64,000 bases of DNA, from positions 679,269-743,268 of the forward strand of contig HG326663.1 in NCBI GenBank assembly GCA_000308255.3, given 5' to 3'. Origin of the DNA: Anaerococcus pacaensis 9403502. Its GTDB lineage: Bacteria > Bacillota > Clostridia > Tissierellales > Peptoniphilaceae. Shown piece after piece: positions 18,520 through 28,754 of the stretch. The position numbers and the translations under genes were made by a program. The number at the start of each line of letters is the position of its first letter. Position 1 is the first letter of the stretch. Under the pieces are notes generated by a model that was given only the letters and a program-made list of their open reading frames with translations, ran no database searches and had not been told where the DNA came from.

Positions 18520-18859
18520 AATAAATCTTATTCTTTTTAAAGGCTTTGTTAAATACATGGCCTAGGGTTTTTTTAAGGCTGTTATAGTCTAGGCTTGCCA
18601 CATGCTTTTTTGGGATAATTATGATATCTACACCATTAAGGTTGGCATAATTTAGTCTAACTATCTCACGTAGCCTCCTTTTAAGGAGGTTTCTCTCATT
18701 GGCCTTGCCAACTTTCTTGGATATAGAAAAGCCAAAACGCGGATGATTTAGTCCGTTGTTTTTGACTAGTATTGTAAAGTCTCTATTAAAAAAAGCTTCG
18801 TTTTTTTTATAAACCCTAGTAAATTCTGTATCTTTTCTAAGGCTTAATCTTTTTTCCAT
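18509..18859 (-). CDS. rnpA: Ribonuclease P protein component
   Basis: The 116-residue protein subunit of RNase P, which helps the catalytic RNA remove tRNA 5' leaders. The signature [13 protein letters not shown] is present, along with the basic N-terminus ([28 protein letters not shown]) and [11 protein letters not shown]. It lies 13 bases after rpmH, as in most bacteria. Confidence 0.95.
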   Translation of the reverse strand: MEKRLSLRKDTEFTRVYKKNEAFFNRDFTILVKNNGLNHPRFGFSISKKVGKANERNLLKRRLREIVRLNYANLNGVDIIIIPKKHVASLDYNSLKKTLGHVFNKAFKKNKIYYVK

Positions 18860-18872
18860 TATATATTAAGGA

Positions 18873-19007
18873 TTAAGCTGAAAGTCTTTTTCTATTCTTT
18901 TTACGACGAGCTTTTAGTACGCGTCTACCGCCTGGTGAAGACATTCTTTTTCTAAAACCATGATCTTTAGCTCTTTTTCTTCTATTTGGTTGATAGGTTC
19001 TTTTCAT
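18873..19007 (-). CDS. rpmH: 50S ribosomal protein L34
   Basis: A 44-residue L34 ([20 protein letters not shown] at the start, KKNRKRLSA at the end), encoded on the minus strand. AGGAGGTG lies 6 bases upstream of the ATG. It is the first gene left of oriC and probably heads the rpmH-rnpA-yidD-yidC-jag operon. Confidence 0.97.
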   Translation of the reverse strand: MKRTYQPNRRKRAKDHGFRKRMSSPGGRRVLKARRKKNRKRLSA

Positions 19008-19129
19008 TATTACACCTCCTAAATAAATTTTGACTCATATTATTATATGTAGAAAAGGCCATGTTGTCAAGACAAATCGGCTAATTTATGAGCTTTGCAT
19101 AAAAATTCTAGGTATTTTTACATAATTAT

Positions 19130-19665
19130 TCTATAACTCTAAGAAAAGTTGTTTAAATATACATTGTGGATAAGTTTTTTACAAAAAATATTATCAAGCA
19201 ACTATTAACATGGATAAGTCATGAAAAAAAATTAATAATTGTGATTAGATAAATTTTAAAAGCCCTTAATTTAGGTCAAATGTAAAAATTCTTATGTAAA
19301 CTTTTAATAAATACACAGACTTATCCACATATCAACAAATTTTTCTAAACTTAAACACAAGGATATTTGAGTTTTCCCAAAACTTATCAAGATGATGTGG
19401 ATAAGTTGATTGAATATTGATATTGTAGTATAATTGAGGGTGTAAAAGTGAGAGGAAAAGTTAAAAATTCCTTTTCACAGCTGAGGCTTTTGTGGAAAAG
19501 TATAAAAATTTTTGGGCTACTAATTTTTTTTAGCTCATAAATCTTTAAAACTAGCCCTAAAGTTATCCATATAAAAGTTATCCACAATTTAATCCACATA
19601 GGTGGATAAGTTCATGAATCTGCCCTAGCCATTCTAATATAGGCAATAGTTGATGTGGATATATT
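19130..19665. other. oriC, rpmH-dnaA part: DnaA-box cluster
   Basis: This 680-base gap between rpmH and dnaA holds no convincing gene. Perfect 9-mer DnaA boxes (TTATCCACA or complement) lie at 19165-19173 (minus), 19321-19329 (plus), 19396-19404 (minus) and 19578-19586 (plus). Variant boxes lie at about 19208-19216, 19563-19571, 19601-19609 and 19654-19662. The sequence between them is very AT-rich. The last boxes sit in the dnaA promoter/leader region, so DnaA autoregulation is likely. This corresponds to the upstream (incA/B-like) half of a bipartite Firmicute origin. Confidence 0.88.
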
Positions 19666-19685
19666 TTTATGAGAAAGAGAGTTTC

Positions 19686-21086
19686 ATGATTAGTCTAGCA
19701 TACATTACCGATGAATTAAAAAACGAAATGAAAATGAATATTGCTGATGACAGCCAGTATAGTACATGGATTGATGTTTTAAGACCACTTAATCTTTATG
19801 ATGATATACTCTATCTTGAGATTCCAAAGTCTGAGATGATGTTTGTATATGAAAAGATATGGACCCCATCTTTGCAAGAGGCCCTAGATAAGATAATGGC
19901 TGATGAGGGCCGCTCCTTTAAAGTGGAGGTAGTAGCCAAGGACTCTGACAAATACGATAAAATCCTAACCCTTGGTCAAACACCTGAAGAAAACGGTCAA
20001 ATGCGTATATCAAAGGTCGGCAAATATCCAAAGCCACTCCTAGATAGAAATTACACCTTTGAAAATTTCGTCCAAGGTAAGTCCAACCAATACGCCTTGG
20101 CTATAGCAAGTGCTGTCACTCAAAGTATCATCAACAATGATTCGACAAAGATATATAATCCTCTATTTATCTATGGGGATAGTGGCCTAGGTAAGACCCA
20201 CCTCATGCAAGCCATAGCCCACAAAATCTTAGAAGAGCGCGATGACTTATATGTGATGTATATATCTAGCGAACGCTTCACAAATGAGCTTATAGCAAGT
20301 ATCCAGCCTACTAGCAAGAATAAAAATAATAATCTCAACCAAGAGTTTAGAGACAAATACCGTTCAGCTGATATCCTGCTGATAGATGACATCCAATTTT
20401 TATCCAACAAAGAAGGTACACAAACCGAACTATTTCATACCTTCAATGACCTCTACTATGCCGATAAGCAAATAGTCTTATCATCTGATAGGCCACCGCT
20501 TGAAATAAAAGACCTCGAAGATAGGCTCTTATCAAGGTTTTCTTGGGGGATAACAGTAGATATAGGTAAGCCTGATTTTGAAACAAGGGTTGCGATTTTA
20601 CAGAAAAAATCAAGAGAACTTGGTGCTTACATCAGCCCTGAGATCCTTACTTATATAGCTGAAAATATAGATACCAATATCAGAGACCTCGAAGGGGCTC
20701 TATCTACAGCTATAGCCTATGCCAAGGGCGATGGCAGGGATACGATAACCCAAGAAGATGCCAGCCGTGGTGTCAATACCCGTAGCCTAAATAAGAAAAA
20801 ACACGTAACTATAGATGATATCCAAAGGATAGTAGCAGAAAGATATGCTATTAAACTATCCGACCTAAAGGGCAAAAGCCGCAAAAAAGAGATAGTAAAT
20901 CCAAGACAGATTGCCATGTATTTAGCCCGTGATATCTTAGATGACAGCTTAGTTACCATTTCCAATGCCTTTGAGCGCGACCATACTACAGTCATGCATG
21001 GTATAGAAAAAATAAAAGATCAAATGGAAGCAGATAGCGAATTTGCCGCTGAGATAGCAGAGGTAAAAAACTCAATCATCGAATAA
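19686..21086 (+). CDS. dnaA: Chromosomal replication initiator DnaA
   Basis: AAA+ ATPase that binds DnaA boxes and opens oriC. The 466-residue protein has a helical domain I (WIDVLRPLNLYDDILYLEIP), Walker A GDSGLGKTHL near residue 165, Walker B ILLIDDIQFL, the arginine-containing DRLLSRFSWG, and the domain IV DNA-binding helix with ERDHTTVMHGIEKI. I chose the ATG at 19686; an in-frame ATG at 19650 would add 12 residues not typical of the family and overlap a DnaA-box variant. DnaA-box clusters flank it on both sides. Confidence 0.95.
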   Translation: MISLAYITDELKNEMKMNIADDSQYSTWIDVLRPLNLYDDILYLEIPKSEMMFVYEKIWTPSLQEALDKIMADEGRSFKVEVVAKDSDKYDKILTLGQTPEENGQMRISKVGKYPKPLLDRNYTFENFVQGKSNQYALAIASAVTQSIINNDSTKIYNPLFIYGDSGLGKTHLMQAIAHKILEERDDLYVMYISSERFTNELIASIQPTSKNKNNNLNQEFRDKYRSADILLIDDIQFLSNKEGTQTELFHTFNDLYYADKQIVLSSDRPPLEIKDLEDRLLSRFSWGITVDIGKPDFETRVAILQKKSRELGAYISPEILTYIAENIDTNIRDLEGALSTAIAYAKGDGRDTITQEDASRGVNTRSLNKKKHVTIDDIQRIVAERYAIKLSDLKGKSRKKEIVNPRQIAMYLARDILDDSLVTISNAFERDHTTVMHGIEKIKDQMEADSEFAAEIAEVKNSIIE

Positions 21087-21307
21087 TGTGGATATATCTG
21101 TGGAATATGTATGGGATAAGTTTTAAATAAAATTTTTATTAAATAACGAGAAGTAAAAGTGGATAAGTGGATATGTTATACCTGACTTATCAACTATCAA
21201 ATTTGGATAAGAAATGACTAAGTTTAAATACTTACTAGACTTATCCACATATGTACAGGCCCTACTACTAATACTACTAAATATATATAGTTATATGAGG
21301 AGATACC
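21087..21307. other. oriC, dnaA-dnaN part: boxes and unwinding region
   Basis: A 221-base intergenic region. It starts with DnaA-box variants (TGTGGATAT 21087-21095; AGTGGATAA 21158-21166; TTTGGATAA 21202-21210), contains an AT-only tract (about 21120-21146), and ends with a perfect box at 21241 next to a trio-type unwinding module. No ORF is present. It is the downstream (incC-like) half of the origin, where duplex opening would be expected. Confidence 0.85.
21241..21290 (+). promoter_or_regulatory. Candidate basal unwinding element: DnaA box, GC patch, DnaA-trios
   Basis: TTATCCACA (21241-21249) is followed by an 8-base spacer with GGCCC (21258-21262), then CTACTACTAATACTACTAA (21262-21280), then AT-only sequence (ATATATATA). 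On the complementary strand the triplets read 3'-GAT-GAT-GAT-TAT-GAT-GAT-5', the DnaA-trio pattern that guides DnaA onto single strands in Bacillus subtilis. Five of six triplets are perfect. Confidence 0.8.
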
Positions 21308-22420
21308 ATGAAAATCGAAGTAAAACAAAATGAGCTGATGAATGCGATTAATATTGCAAGCAAAGCAGTAAGTAGAAATACAAATATACAAATCCACGAA
21401 TTAATATACTTTGAAGCAGACACTGACCGTCTCACACTCACAGCCTTTGATGGAGAGATCACTATAAAAACTTCTATCGAGGCTATAGTAAAAGAAGCTG
21501 GTGAGATAGCTCTAAAGGCAAATCTTTTATCAAGCATCATTAGAAAATTATCTGGTACTATAAAGATAGAAAGTAAAGAAGGCAAGATTAATATAAAATC
21601 AGAAAATTCAAACTTCAATCTCATAGCCTTCGAATACTTTGAAAAACAAGACCTATCCCTACCAGATACTAAGCCACTAGAAATAGCAAATGATAAGCTA
21701 AAACGCTCTATCTTACAAACTGAATTTGCAACAAGTCTTGATGAAACAAAGCTTGCTCTTACAGGTATCCTATTTGAGCTAAAAAAAGGTGCCTTAAACA
21801 TGGTAGCCCTAGATGGTTACAGGGTAGCCCATAAGGAAAATATCATCGACTATAGTACAGACTATGAAGATAGCGAGTTTATCATACCAAAGAGATCTCT
21901 TATGGAATGGTCAAGGATTATATCAGAAGATACTTCTACGAGTATTTACAAAAACGAAAATGACATTGTATTTGAGTCTGATGCGACTACTATGTATTGC
22001 AGAGTAATAGATAAAAACTTTATCGATTACAAAAGCATCCTAGAAAACAATGCAGCCCAAAGTAAGATCAAACTCGACAAGGATAGCCTAATCCGTGCCC
22101 TAGACCGTGCCCAAGTCCTATCAGACCCAGGCAGGGCCAACCTTATCCGCATAGAGATAGCAGAAGATCATATGATTATTAAGTCAAATTCTGAGATTGG
22201 TGATGTAAGGGAAGTCCTTGAAGTGAGTCTAGAGGGAGAAGGCTTAGACATAGCCTTCAATGCTAGATACATGCAAGAAGGAGTCCGTGCCTTTGATAGT
22301 GAAACAATAGAGCTATCTTTCCAATCATCACTTAATCCTTGCCTGATCCACCCGGTGGATAGCAAATACGAAGATGAAAATTTCACCTACCTGGTATTAC
22401 CAGTTAGACTTGCTAATTAG
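21308..22420 (+). CDS. dnaN: DNA polymerase III subunit beta (sliding clamp)
   Basis: The 370-residue beta clamp, a dimeric ring that holds DNA polymerases on DNA. It begins MKIEVKQNELMNAINIASKAV, shows the three repeated clamp domains (second near FATSLDETKLALTGILFE) and ends with the family-typical YLVLPVRLAN. AGGAGA precedes the ATG. Confidence 0.96.
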   Translation: MKIEVKQNELMNAINIASKAVSRNTNIQIHELIYFEADTDRLTLTAFDGEITIKTSIEAIVKEAGEIALKANLLSSIIRKLSGTIKIESKEGKINIKSENSNFNLIAFEYFEKQDLSLPDTKPLEIANDKLKRSILQTEFATSLDETKLALTGILFELKKGALNMVALDGYRVAHKENIIDYSTDYEDSEFIIPKRSLMEWSRIISEDTSTSIYKNENDIVFESDATTMYCRVIDKNFIDYKSILENNAAQSKIKLDKDSLIRALDRAQVLSDPGRANLIRIEIAEDHMIIKSNSEIGDVREVLEVSLEGEGLDIAFNARYMQEGVRAFDSETIELSFQSSLNPCLIHPVDSKYEDENFTYLVLPVRLAN

Positions 22421-22428
22421 GAGATATC

Positions 22429-22635
22429 ATGCAAGAAATCGAATTTGAAAGTCAAATGATAGCCCTAAAGGACCTACTAAAGGCTACATCAATACTGCCT
22501 ACAGGTGGCCTTGCTAAGGTCATTATAAAAGAAGAGGGAGTTCTATTAAACGATGAGCCTTGCTATATTCCAGGTAAGAAACTCTATCCAGGCGATGTGG
22601 TTATCTTTGATGATATCAAGATAACTATTGTATAA
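22429..22635 (+). CDS. yaaA: S4-domain RNA-binding protein YaaA
   Basis: A 68-residue S4 RNA-binding domain protein of the YaaA/RlbA type (LKDLLKATSILPTGGLAKVII; GVLLNDEPCYIPGKKLYPGD). It sits between dnaN and recF as in many Firmicutes, 8 bases after dnaN and overlapping the recF start as TAATG. The exact role is not established; ribosome-related function has been proposed for relatives. Confidence 0.9.
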   Translation: MQEIEFESQMIALKDLLKATSILPTGGLAKVIIKEEGVLLNDEPCYIPGKKLYPGDVVIFDDIKITIV

Positions 22636-23732
22636 TGTGGATACAAAATATAAGGCTTAGGTCTTTTCGAAATTATAATAACGAGTCTGTAGATTTTAGC
22701 CCTGATATCAATATATTTATCGGTGACAATGCGCAGGGCAAGACCAATCTTTTGGAGAGCCTATATTATCTGGCCAATGCCAATAGTTTTAAGAAAATCC
22801 GAGATAAGGATATAATAAGCTTTGGATCAGAGACCATGGCTCTAGCTGGAATGATTAGGAAAGGTGAATACTTTAAGCAAGTAGAAATCCTAGTGAGTCC
22901 TCATGAAAAAAATATTACTGTAAATGATATTAGATATGAGAGAAATAAGGACCTCAAGGCGCTATTTTCATTAGTACTGTTTACACCAGAAGATTTGCTT
23001 ATTATAAAAGAAGGACCAAATCTTAGGCGTGAGCTCATAGATGATATTATAATTAGCGTAGACTTTGCCTATAAGACCAGCAAAAAAGAATACGATAAGC
23101 TAATATTTGAACGCAACAAACTTTTAAAAAATCAAAACACAGCCTACTTTAATGAACAATTAGAAGCTTTTGACAAGAATATAGTCAAACTTGCCTACAA
23201 GATTTATAAGAGGCGCAAAAAATTTATAGAAATTATAGACGAATTTGCTAGAGATTACCATTTAAAGATATCTGATGGCAAAGAAGAGCTGAGGCTAAGC
23301 TACAAGGCTGATATCATGGCAGATAGCATTGATACCTATTACCAAGAGTTTGCTGAGGCGAGATCTAAGGACCTCCGCTATCAGACTACCCAAAGAGGTA
23401 TCCACAAAGACGAAATAGATATCACACTCAATGGAAAGATGCTAAGGGCCTTTGGTTCACAAGGCCAACAGCGCTCGGCAATACTTGATATCAAACTTGC
23501 CCAAGTGAGGCTAATAGGAGAAGTGACAGGGGATAAATCTGTCATTTTGTTTGATGATGTCTTTTCAGAACTAGATGAGAAGCGCAGCAAGTTTTTATTA
23601 GAAAATTTAGCTGGCTATCAAACTATTATCACAGCTACCAACACCAAATCACTCGATGAGGTGGAGAATGTAAGATATATAAAAAATGGAAAAATCCTAG
23701 AAATGAGAAAGGAAGATTATGACAGAAACTAA
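22635..23732 (+). CDS. recF: DNA replication and repair protein RecF
   Basis: SMC-like ATPase of the RecFOR pathway, which loads RecA at gaps. The 365-residue protein has Walker [13 protein letters not shown] (residues 30-41), the ABC-type signature [19 protein letters not shown] and Walker [13 protein letters not shown]. It starts at an ATG overlapping the yaaA stop and overlaps gyrB by 14 bases. Confidence 0.96.
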   Translation: MWIQNIRLRSFRNYNNESVDFSPDINIFIGDNAQGKTNLLESLYYLANANSFKKIRDKDIISFGSETMALAGMIRKGEYFKQVEILVSPHEKNITVNDIRYERNKDLKALFSLVLFTPEDLLIIKEGPNLRRELIDDIIISVDFAYKTSKKEYDKLIFERNKLLKNQNTAYFNEQLEAFDKNIVKLAYKIYKRRKKFIEIIDEFARDYHLKISDGKEELRLSYKADIMADSIDTYYQEFAEARSKDLRYQTTQRGIHKDEIDITLNGKMLRAFGSQGQQRSAILDIKLAQVRLIGEVTGDKSVILFDDVFSELDEKRSKFLLENLAGYQTIITATNTKSLDEVENVRYIKNGKILEMRKEDYDRN

Positions 23733-25620
23733 TTATGATGCCGGTAATATCAAGGTCTTGGAGGGACTAGAACCAGTCCGTCTAAGACCTGGTATGTATA
23801 TCGGTTCGACAAGTGAAAAGGGGCTCCACCACCTGGTCTACGAGGTGGTAGATAACTCCATAGATGAGGCCCTAGCTGGCAGATGTGACTATATCAAGGT
23901 CACAGTTAGCACAGATAATATCATCACTGTAGAAGATGACGGGTCAGGTATCCCAGTCAAAGAACACCCACAAACAGGCAAATCAACACTAGAAACAGTC
24001 CTAACAGTCCTACACGCCGGTGGTAAATTCGACTCTGAGGCCTACCAATTCTCTGGAGGTCTTCACGGGGTTGGGGTTTCAGTTGTAAACGCCCTTTCAG
24101 AATACCTCATAGCTGAGGTCAAACGTGATGGCCACCACTACCGCATGACCTTCGAACGAGGGGTGGCTACAAGTGATCTTGAAGTCCTTGGAGAAACTAA
24201 TGAAACTGGTACAACTATTAGCTTTAAGCCAGATCCAGAAATATTTGAAACCACAGAATTTGACAAGAAAACCCTAGAACGCCGTTTCCGCGAAATGGCC
24301 TTTCTAAATTCAGGTGTCCAAATCATATTTGAAGACGAGCGCGATGAGTCAAGCCAAACCTTCAAATACGATGGTGGGGTAAGCGAATTTGTAGCTTACT
24401 TAAACCGTTCCAAAGATGAGATTATGACAGAAATCCCACACTTTATCGGCAGCCAAGAAGACACTGAAATAGAAATTGCCTTCCAATACACAGATTCCTA
24501 TAGCGAAAACATCCTAACTTTCGCCAACAACATCTACACTCCAGAAGGCGGTACCCACCTATCAGGCTTTAGGTCAGCCCTTACTCGTGGTATCAACGAC
24601 TACGCTCGCAAATACAAGTTTATCAAAGAAAACGAAGATAATCTCCAAGGTGAGGATGTTCGTGAAGGTATGACAGCCATAGTATCTGTAAAGATAGCCG
24701 AACCTCAATTTGAAGGTCAAACCAAGGCCAAACTTGGTAACAGCGAGGTTCGTGGGGCAGTTGATACATTCTTCTCTAGTAAGCTTGAAAGTTTCTTAGA
24801 AGAAAATCCTAAAATAGCTGGCACTATCCTAGATAAGGCCCTCCAATCTCGCCGTGCCCGTGAAGCAGCCAGAAAGGCCCGCGACCTTACCCGTAAGCGC
24901 TCGATTTTAGATAGTGCAACACTCCCAGGTAAGCTTGCTGACTGCCAATCGCAGGATATCGGGGAAAATGAAATCTTCATAGTCGAAGGTAACTCAGCTG
25001 GTGGTTCAGCCAAAGGGGGCCGCGACAACCGCACTCAAGCCATTCTCCCACTTCGTGGTAAGATCTTAAATGTAGAAAAGGCAAAACTAGACCGTATCCT
25101 AAACTCAGATGAAATCAAAAATATGATTACAGCATTTGGTACAGGGATTGGCAAAGAATTTGATATAAGTAAGCTCCGCTACGGCAAAATCATCATCATG
25201 ACAGATGCCGACGTCGATGGGGCCCACATCAGGACCCTCCTTCTTACCTTCTTCTATAGGTATATGAAAGAGCTGGTAGATGCTGGCCATGTCTATGTAG
25301 CCCAACCACCCCTATATAAAATCAGCCACGGCAAAACTGAGCGCTACGTGTACTCAGACGCAGAACGTGACAAGGTCCTCAGAGAACTAGGTGATGATTC
25401 ATATAAAATCAACCGCTACAAGGGGCTGGGTGAGATGAATGCTGAGCAGCTATGGGATACTACTATGAATCCTGACAATAGGATTTTACTCAGAGTAGTA
25501 GAAAACCCAGAATCAACCACCATTGACGACACCTTTAGCCTACTTATGGGTGAAAAGGTAGAACCACGCCGTGAGTTTATAGAAGAAAATGCCAAATACG
25601 TAAGTAACATCGACGTATAG
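23719..25620 (+). CDS. gyrB: DNA gyrase subunit B
   Basis: ATPase subunit of gyrase, which adds negative supercoils. The 633-residue protein has the GHKL ATP site ([38 protein letters not shown]), the transducer domain and the TOPRIM domain ([39 protein letters not shown]), ending with the conserved [12 protein letters not shown]. Length and motifs are complete. Confidence 0.97.
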   Translation: MTETNYDAGNIKVLEGLEPVRLRPGMYIGSTSEKGLHHLVYEVVDNSIDEALAGRCDYIKVTVSTDNIITVEDDGSGIPVKEHPQTGKSTLETVLTVLHAGGKFDSEAYQFSGGLHGVGVSVVNALSEYLIAEVKRDGHHYRMTFERGVATSDLEVLGETNETGTTISFKPDPEIFETTEFDKKTLERRFREMAFLNSGVQIIFEDERDESSQTFKYDGGVSEFVAYLNRSKDEIMTEIPHFIGSQEDTEIEIAFQYTDSYSENILTFANNIYTPEGGTHLSGFRSALTRGINDYARKYKFIKENEDNLQGEDVREGMTAIVSVKIAEPQFEGQTKAKLGNSEVRGAVDTFFSSKLESFLEENPKIAGTILDKALQSRRAREAARKARDLTRKRSILDSATLPGKLADCQSQDIGENEIFIVEGNSAGGSAKGGRDNRTQAILPLRGKILNVEKAKLDRILNSDEIKNMITAFGTGIGKEFDISKLRYGKIIIMTDADVDGAHIRTLLLTFFYRYMKELVDAGHVYVAQPPLYKISHGKTERYVYSDAERDKVLRELGDDSYKINRYKGLGEMNAEQLWDTTMNPDNRILLRVVENPESTTIDDTFSLLMGEKVEPRREFIEENAKYVSNIDV

Positions 25621-25628
25621 GAGTATGT

Positions 25629-28124
25629 ATGACAGATATTAACAATTTAAATGAACAAAATATAGTAGAAGTAGACCTCGAAGACAGGATGAAAGATGCC
25701 TACCTCGATTATTCGATGTCGGTTATCGTATCCCGTGCTCTGCCAGATGTTAGAGATGGTCTAAAGCCTGTTCACCGCCGTATCCTCTATGGGATGGAGG
25801 GCCTAGGCCTTGATCCAAACAAGCCTACCCGTAAGTCTGCCAGAGTAGTTGGGGATGTAATGGGTAAGTATCACCCTCACGGTGACAGTGCCATCTATGA
25901 TGCACTGGTAAGGCTCGCCCAAGACTTCTCTACTCGCTACCCACTAGTACAGGGCCAAGGTAACTTTGGTTCTATAGATGGTGATGACCCTGCAGCTATG
26001 CGTTATACAGAAGTTCGCATGAGTAAGATTGCCAAGGAAATGCTAAGAGATATCAACAAAGACACTGTTGATTACATGCCAAACTTCGACGAGGAAGAGC
26101 TAGAACCAGTAGTACTACCAGCTAGATTTCCAAACCTACTTGTGAATGGGTCAAATGGTATAGCTGTTGGTATGGCAACCAACATGGCTCCGCACAACCT
26201 AAACGAAGCTATCGATGGGGCCATAGCCTATATGAGAAATCCTGAAATTAGTATCGGAGAGCTCAATAAAATTATAAAAGGACCAGACTTTCCAACTGGT
26301 GCGAAGATTTTAGGGAAAAATGGCATAAAAGAAGCCTATGAAACTGGCCGCGGTAAGGTCAAACTTCGTGGTATAGCAGAAATTGAAACTTTCAAGAAAA
26401 ACCGTGAACGCATCATAGTTTCAGAAATCCCTTATCAAGTAAACAAGGCAAGGCTCATTGAAAAAATAGCAGATCTTGTAAAAGATAAAAAAATCGACGG
26501 CATATCTGATATCCGCGATGAATCAGACCGTAAGGGAATGAGAATTGTAATTGAAATCAAACGCGATTCTAATGCCAATATAGTCCTAAATAACCTCTAT
26601 AAGTACACCCAACTAGAAACTACATTTGGTATTATAAACTTGGCACTTGTAGATGGTATTCCAAAAATTCTCACACTAAAGGAACTCCTCCACTACTACA
26701 TCCTTCATCAAAAAGAGGTAGTGACCAGAAGAACAGAGTTTGACCTAGCTAAGGCCAAAGCTCGCAAGCATATAGTAGAAGGTCTCATCATAGCTATAGA
26801 TAATATCGATGAAATCATTAGAATCATAAGATCTTCATATGATGATAACGAAATCAAGGCAATATTCTTAGAAAAATTTGGCCTAACAGATGTTCAATCT
26901 CAAGCCATCCTCGATATGAGGCTAAAACGCCTATCAGGTCTTGAAATTGAAAAGCTAAATGCCGAAAACAAAGAACTTGAAGAAACTATTAGCTATCTTA
27001 CCGGCATACTCGAAAGTGATGATAAGCTAATAGAGTTAATTGAAACTGAATTAATAGACATCAAAGAAAGATTTGGTGATAAGCGCCGCACCAAAATCGT
27101 AGCTGATGAGGGTGAGATAGATATCGAAGAGCTGATCGAAAAAGAAGATATCCTAATTACACTCACTAACGATGGCTACATCAAGCGCCTACCAGTAGAC
27201 ACATATAAGGTCCAACACAGGGGTGGTAAGGGCATATCTGCAGCCAACACCAAAGAAGATGACTATATCAAACGCATCATGACCACCAATACTCACGAAG
27301 ACCTATTATTCTTCACAAGTCTTGGCCGTGTCTATAGCCTAAAGGGCTACGAAATCCCAGAAGGATCTCGTACCAGCCGTGGTCAAGCTATAATAAACAT
27401 ATTGTCCCTCAATTCGGGTGAAAAAATCACAGAAATTATGACCCTATCCGATCTAAAAGAGGGCGATCAGATAGTACTTCAAACAAAATATGGTAAAGTG
27501 AAAAAGACAGACGCAGACAATTTCACTTCTATCCAAAGAAACGGCATCATAGCCATAGGACTTGAAGAAGATGACAAGCTCATCTCAGCCCGCCACATAG
27601 AGGATGATATAGAACTTATCATATCAACTAAAAAGGGAATGACCATCCAATTTAATACCGCTGATGTCCGCTCTATGGGCCGCCAAGCTCGAGGCGTACG
27701 AGCTATAAAGCTAGACAAAGATGACCAAGTAGTAGCTATGAATATAAAGGGTGACCAAACCTACCTACTAGTAGTTACAGAAAATGGCTTTGGCAAAAAG
27801 ACTTCATTTAACAACTTCAACACCCAAAATAGAGGCGGTAAGGGTATCAGATGCCACAAGGTCACAGATAAAACTGGTTTTGTAGTAGATACAATACCTG
27901 CAAATATAGATGATGAAGTGATGATGGTGAGCCTTAAAGGTGATATAATTAGGCTAAGAGTAAAAGACATCTCAACCACCGGCCGAAACACCATGGGAGT
28001 TACCCTAAAGAATCTCTCAGATGAGGGCGACAGGATAGTATCTGTAGCCAAATATGATGGAACCATAGAAGTAGATGCCAATGAAGTAAATGAACAATTA
28101 GAAATAGGGGAAGATAATGTTTGA
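25629..28124 (+). CDS. gyrA: DNA gyrase subunit A
   Basis: DNA breakage-reunion subunit of gyrase, 831 residues. Visible are [20 protein letters not shown], the quinolone-determining region [20 protein letters not shown] (wild-type-looking serine and following residues), the catalytic tyrosine Y126 in [10 protein letters not shown], and the GyrA box QHRGGKG in the beta-pinwheel C-terminal domain. The stop overlaps the next gene's start by 8 bases, tying gyrA to the sigma regulatory genes. Confidence 0.97.
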   Translation: MTDINNLNEQNIVEVDLEDRMKDAYLDYSMSVIVSRALPDVRDGLKPVHRRILYGMEGLGLDPNKPTRKSARVVGDVMGKYHPHGDSAIYDALVRLAQDFSTRYPLVQGQGNFGSIDGDDPAAMRYTEVRMSKIAKEMLRDINKDTVDYMPNFDEEELEPVVLPARFPNLLVNGSNGIAVGMATNMAPHNLNEAIDGAIAYMRNPEISIGELNKIIKGPDFPTGAKILGKNGIKEAYETGRGKVKLRGIAEIETFKKNRERIIVSEIPYQVNKARLIEKIADLVKDKKIDGISDIRDESDRKGMRIVIEIKRDSNANIVLNNLYKYTQLETTFGIINLALVDGIPKILTLKELLHYYILHQKEVVTRRTEFDLAKAKARKHIVEGLIIAIDNIDEIIRIIRSSYDDNEIKAIFLEKFGLTDVQSQAILDMRLKRLSGLEIEKLNAENKELEETISYLTGILESDDKLIELIETELIDIKERFGDKRRTKIVADEGEIDIEELIEKEDILITLTNDGYIKRLPVDTYKVQHRGGKGISAANTKEDDYIKRIMTTNTHEDLLFFTSLGRVYSLKGYEIPEGSRTSRGQAIINILSLNSGEKITEIMTLSDLKEGDQIVLQTKYGKVKKTDADNFTSIQRNGIIAIGLEEDDKLISARHIEDDIELIISTKKGMTIQFNTADVRSMGRQARGVRAIKLDKDDQVVAMNIKGDQTYLLVVTENGFGKKTSFNNFNTQNRGGKGIRCHKVTDKTGFVVDTIPANIDDEVMMVSLKGDIIRLRVKDISTTGRNTMGVTLKNLSDEGDRIVSVAKYDGTIEVDANEVNEQLEIGEDNV

Positions 28125-28416
28125 TGCAAAAATTGATAGAGATGATATTCAAACTGTTAGATTAAGAGGCGACCTAGATGTTTATTCAGAAGACGAATTT
28201 AAAACATTTATCGATAATGAAATAGATACAAACGAAGATGTAGTCATAGACTTAGCTGAGCTTGACTACCTAGACTCAACAGGTCTTGGTATGTTTATGA
28301 ACATATACAAAGCACTAAATGAAAATGGCAAAACTACAAAAATCATCAATGCCAAAGACAACATCAAAAAGCTATTTAAAATCACAGACCTCACCGGTCT
28401 ATTTGATATGGAGTAG
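28117..28416 (+). CDS. STAS-domain anti-sigma factor antagonist (RsbV/SpoIIAA-like)
   Basis: A 99-residue STAS protein. In RsbV/SpoIIAA systems the unphosphorylated form binds the anti-sigma factor and frees the sigma factor. The phosphorylation motif is present as [16 protein letters not shown], with the conserved serine in DSTGLG. The start lies inside the end of gyrA, and the anti-sigma gene follows after 3 bases. I cannot tell whether the regulon is stress-related; no sporulation genes are nearby. Confidence 0.88.
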   Translation: MFDAKIDRDDIQTVRLRGDLDVYSEDEFKTFIDNEIDTNEDVVIDLAELDYLDSTGLGMFMNIYKALNENGKTTKIINAKDNIKKLFKITDLTGLFDME

Positions 28417-28419
28417 GCG

Positions 28420-28752
28420 ATGGATAAAATAAGTATAAAAATCCCTGCCAACTCCTTGTACCTTAAAAGTATCAGACTATTTACAGCAAGTATTGCAAGC
28501 GACATGGGCTTTGACATAGAAAAAGTCGAAGACCTCAGGGTCGTAGTAAGTGAGGCTGTAAACTACAAGCTAACTGATAAGGACATAGACATCAATTACT
28601 ATATAGAAGAGAAAAAGCTAACTATAGAAGTAGTAGGCCGAGATAAAGACCTAGATGATATGGCACTTAATATGCGTGATTTAATCTTACAAGAACTTGC
28701 TGATGAAGTAGAGATATCTGAGGACTTAATAAAAATCACACAAAGGGCATAA
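28420..28752 (+). CDS. Shortened anti-sigma factor kinase homolog (RsbW/SpoIIAB-like)
   Basis: A 110-residue protein whose position and N-terminal half (IPANSLYLKSIRLFTASIASDMGF, then EDLRVVVSEAVNYKL) match the HATPase fold of RsbW/SpoIIAB. The family is usually 140-160 residues. The N box is altered (SEAVN, one residue shorter than SEAVxN) and no DxGxG-type G1 box or ATP lid can be seen; the C-terminal part is GRDKDLDDMALNMRDL. It may bind sigma without kinase activity, which would change how the upstream STAS protein is switched. Spacing to neighbours is 3 and 2 bases. Confidence 0.75.
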   Translation: MDKISIKIPANSLYLKSIRLFTASIASDMGFDIEKVEDLRVVVSEAVNYKLTDKDIDINYYIEEKKLTIEVVGRDKDLDDMALNMRDLILQELADEVEISEDLIKITQRA

Positions 28753-28754
28753 TA

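Noticed and set aside
19387-19599. 70-codon minus-strand ORF in the oriC gap
   Set aside because: It overlaps two perfect DnaA boxes and several variants, has no Shine-Dalgarno and no recognisable protein pattern.
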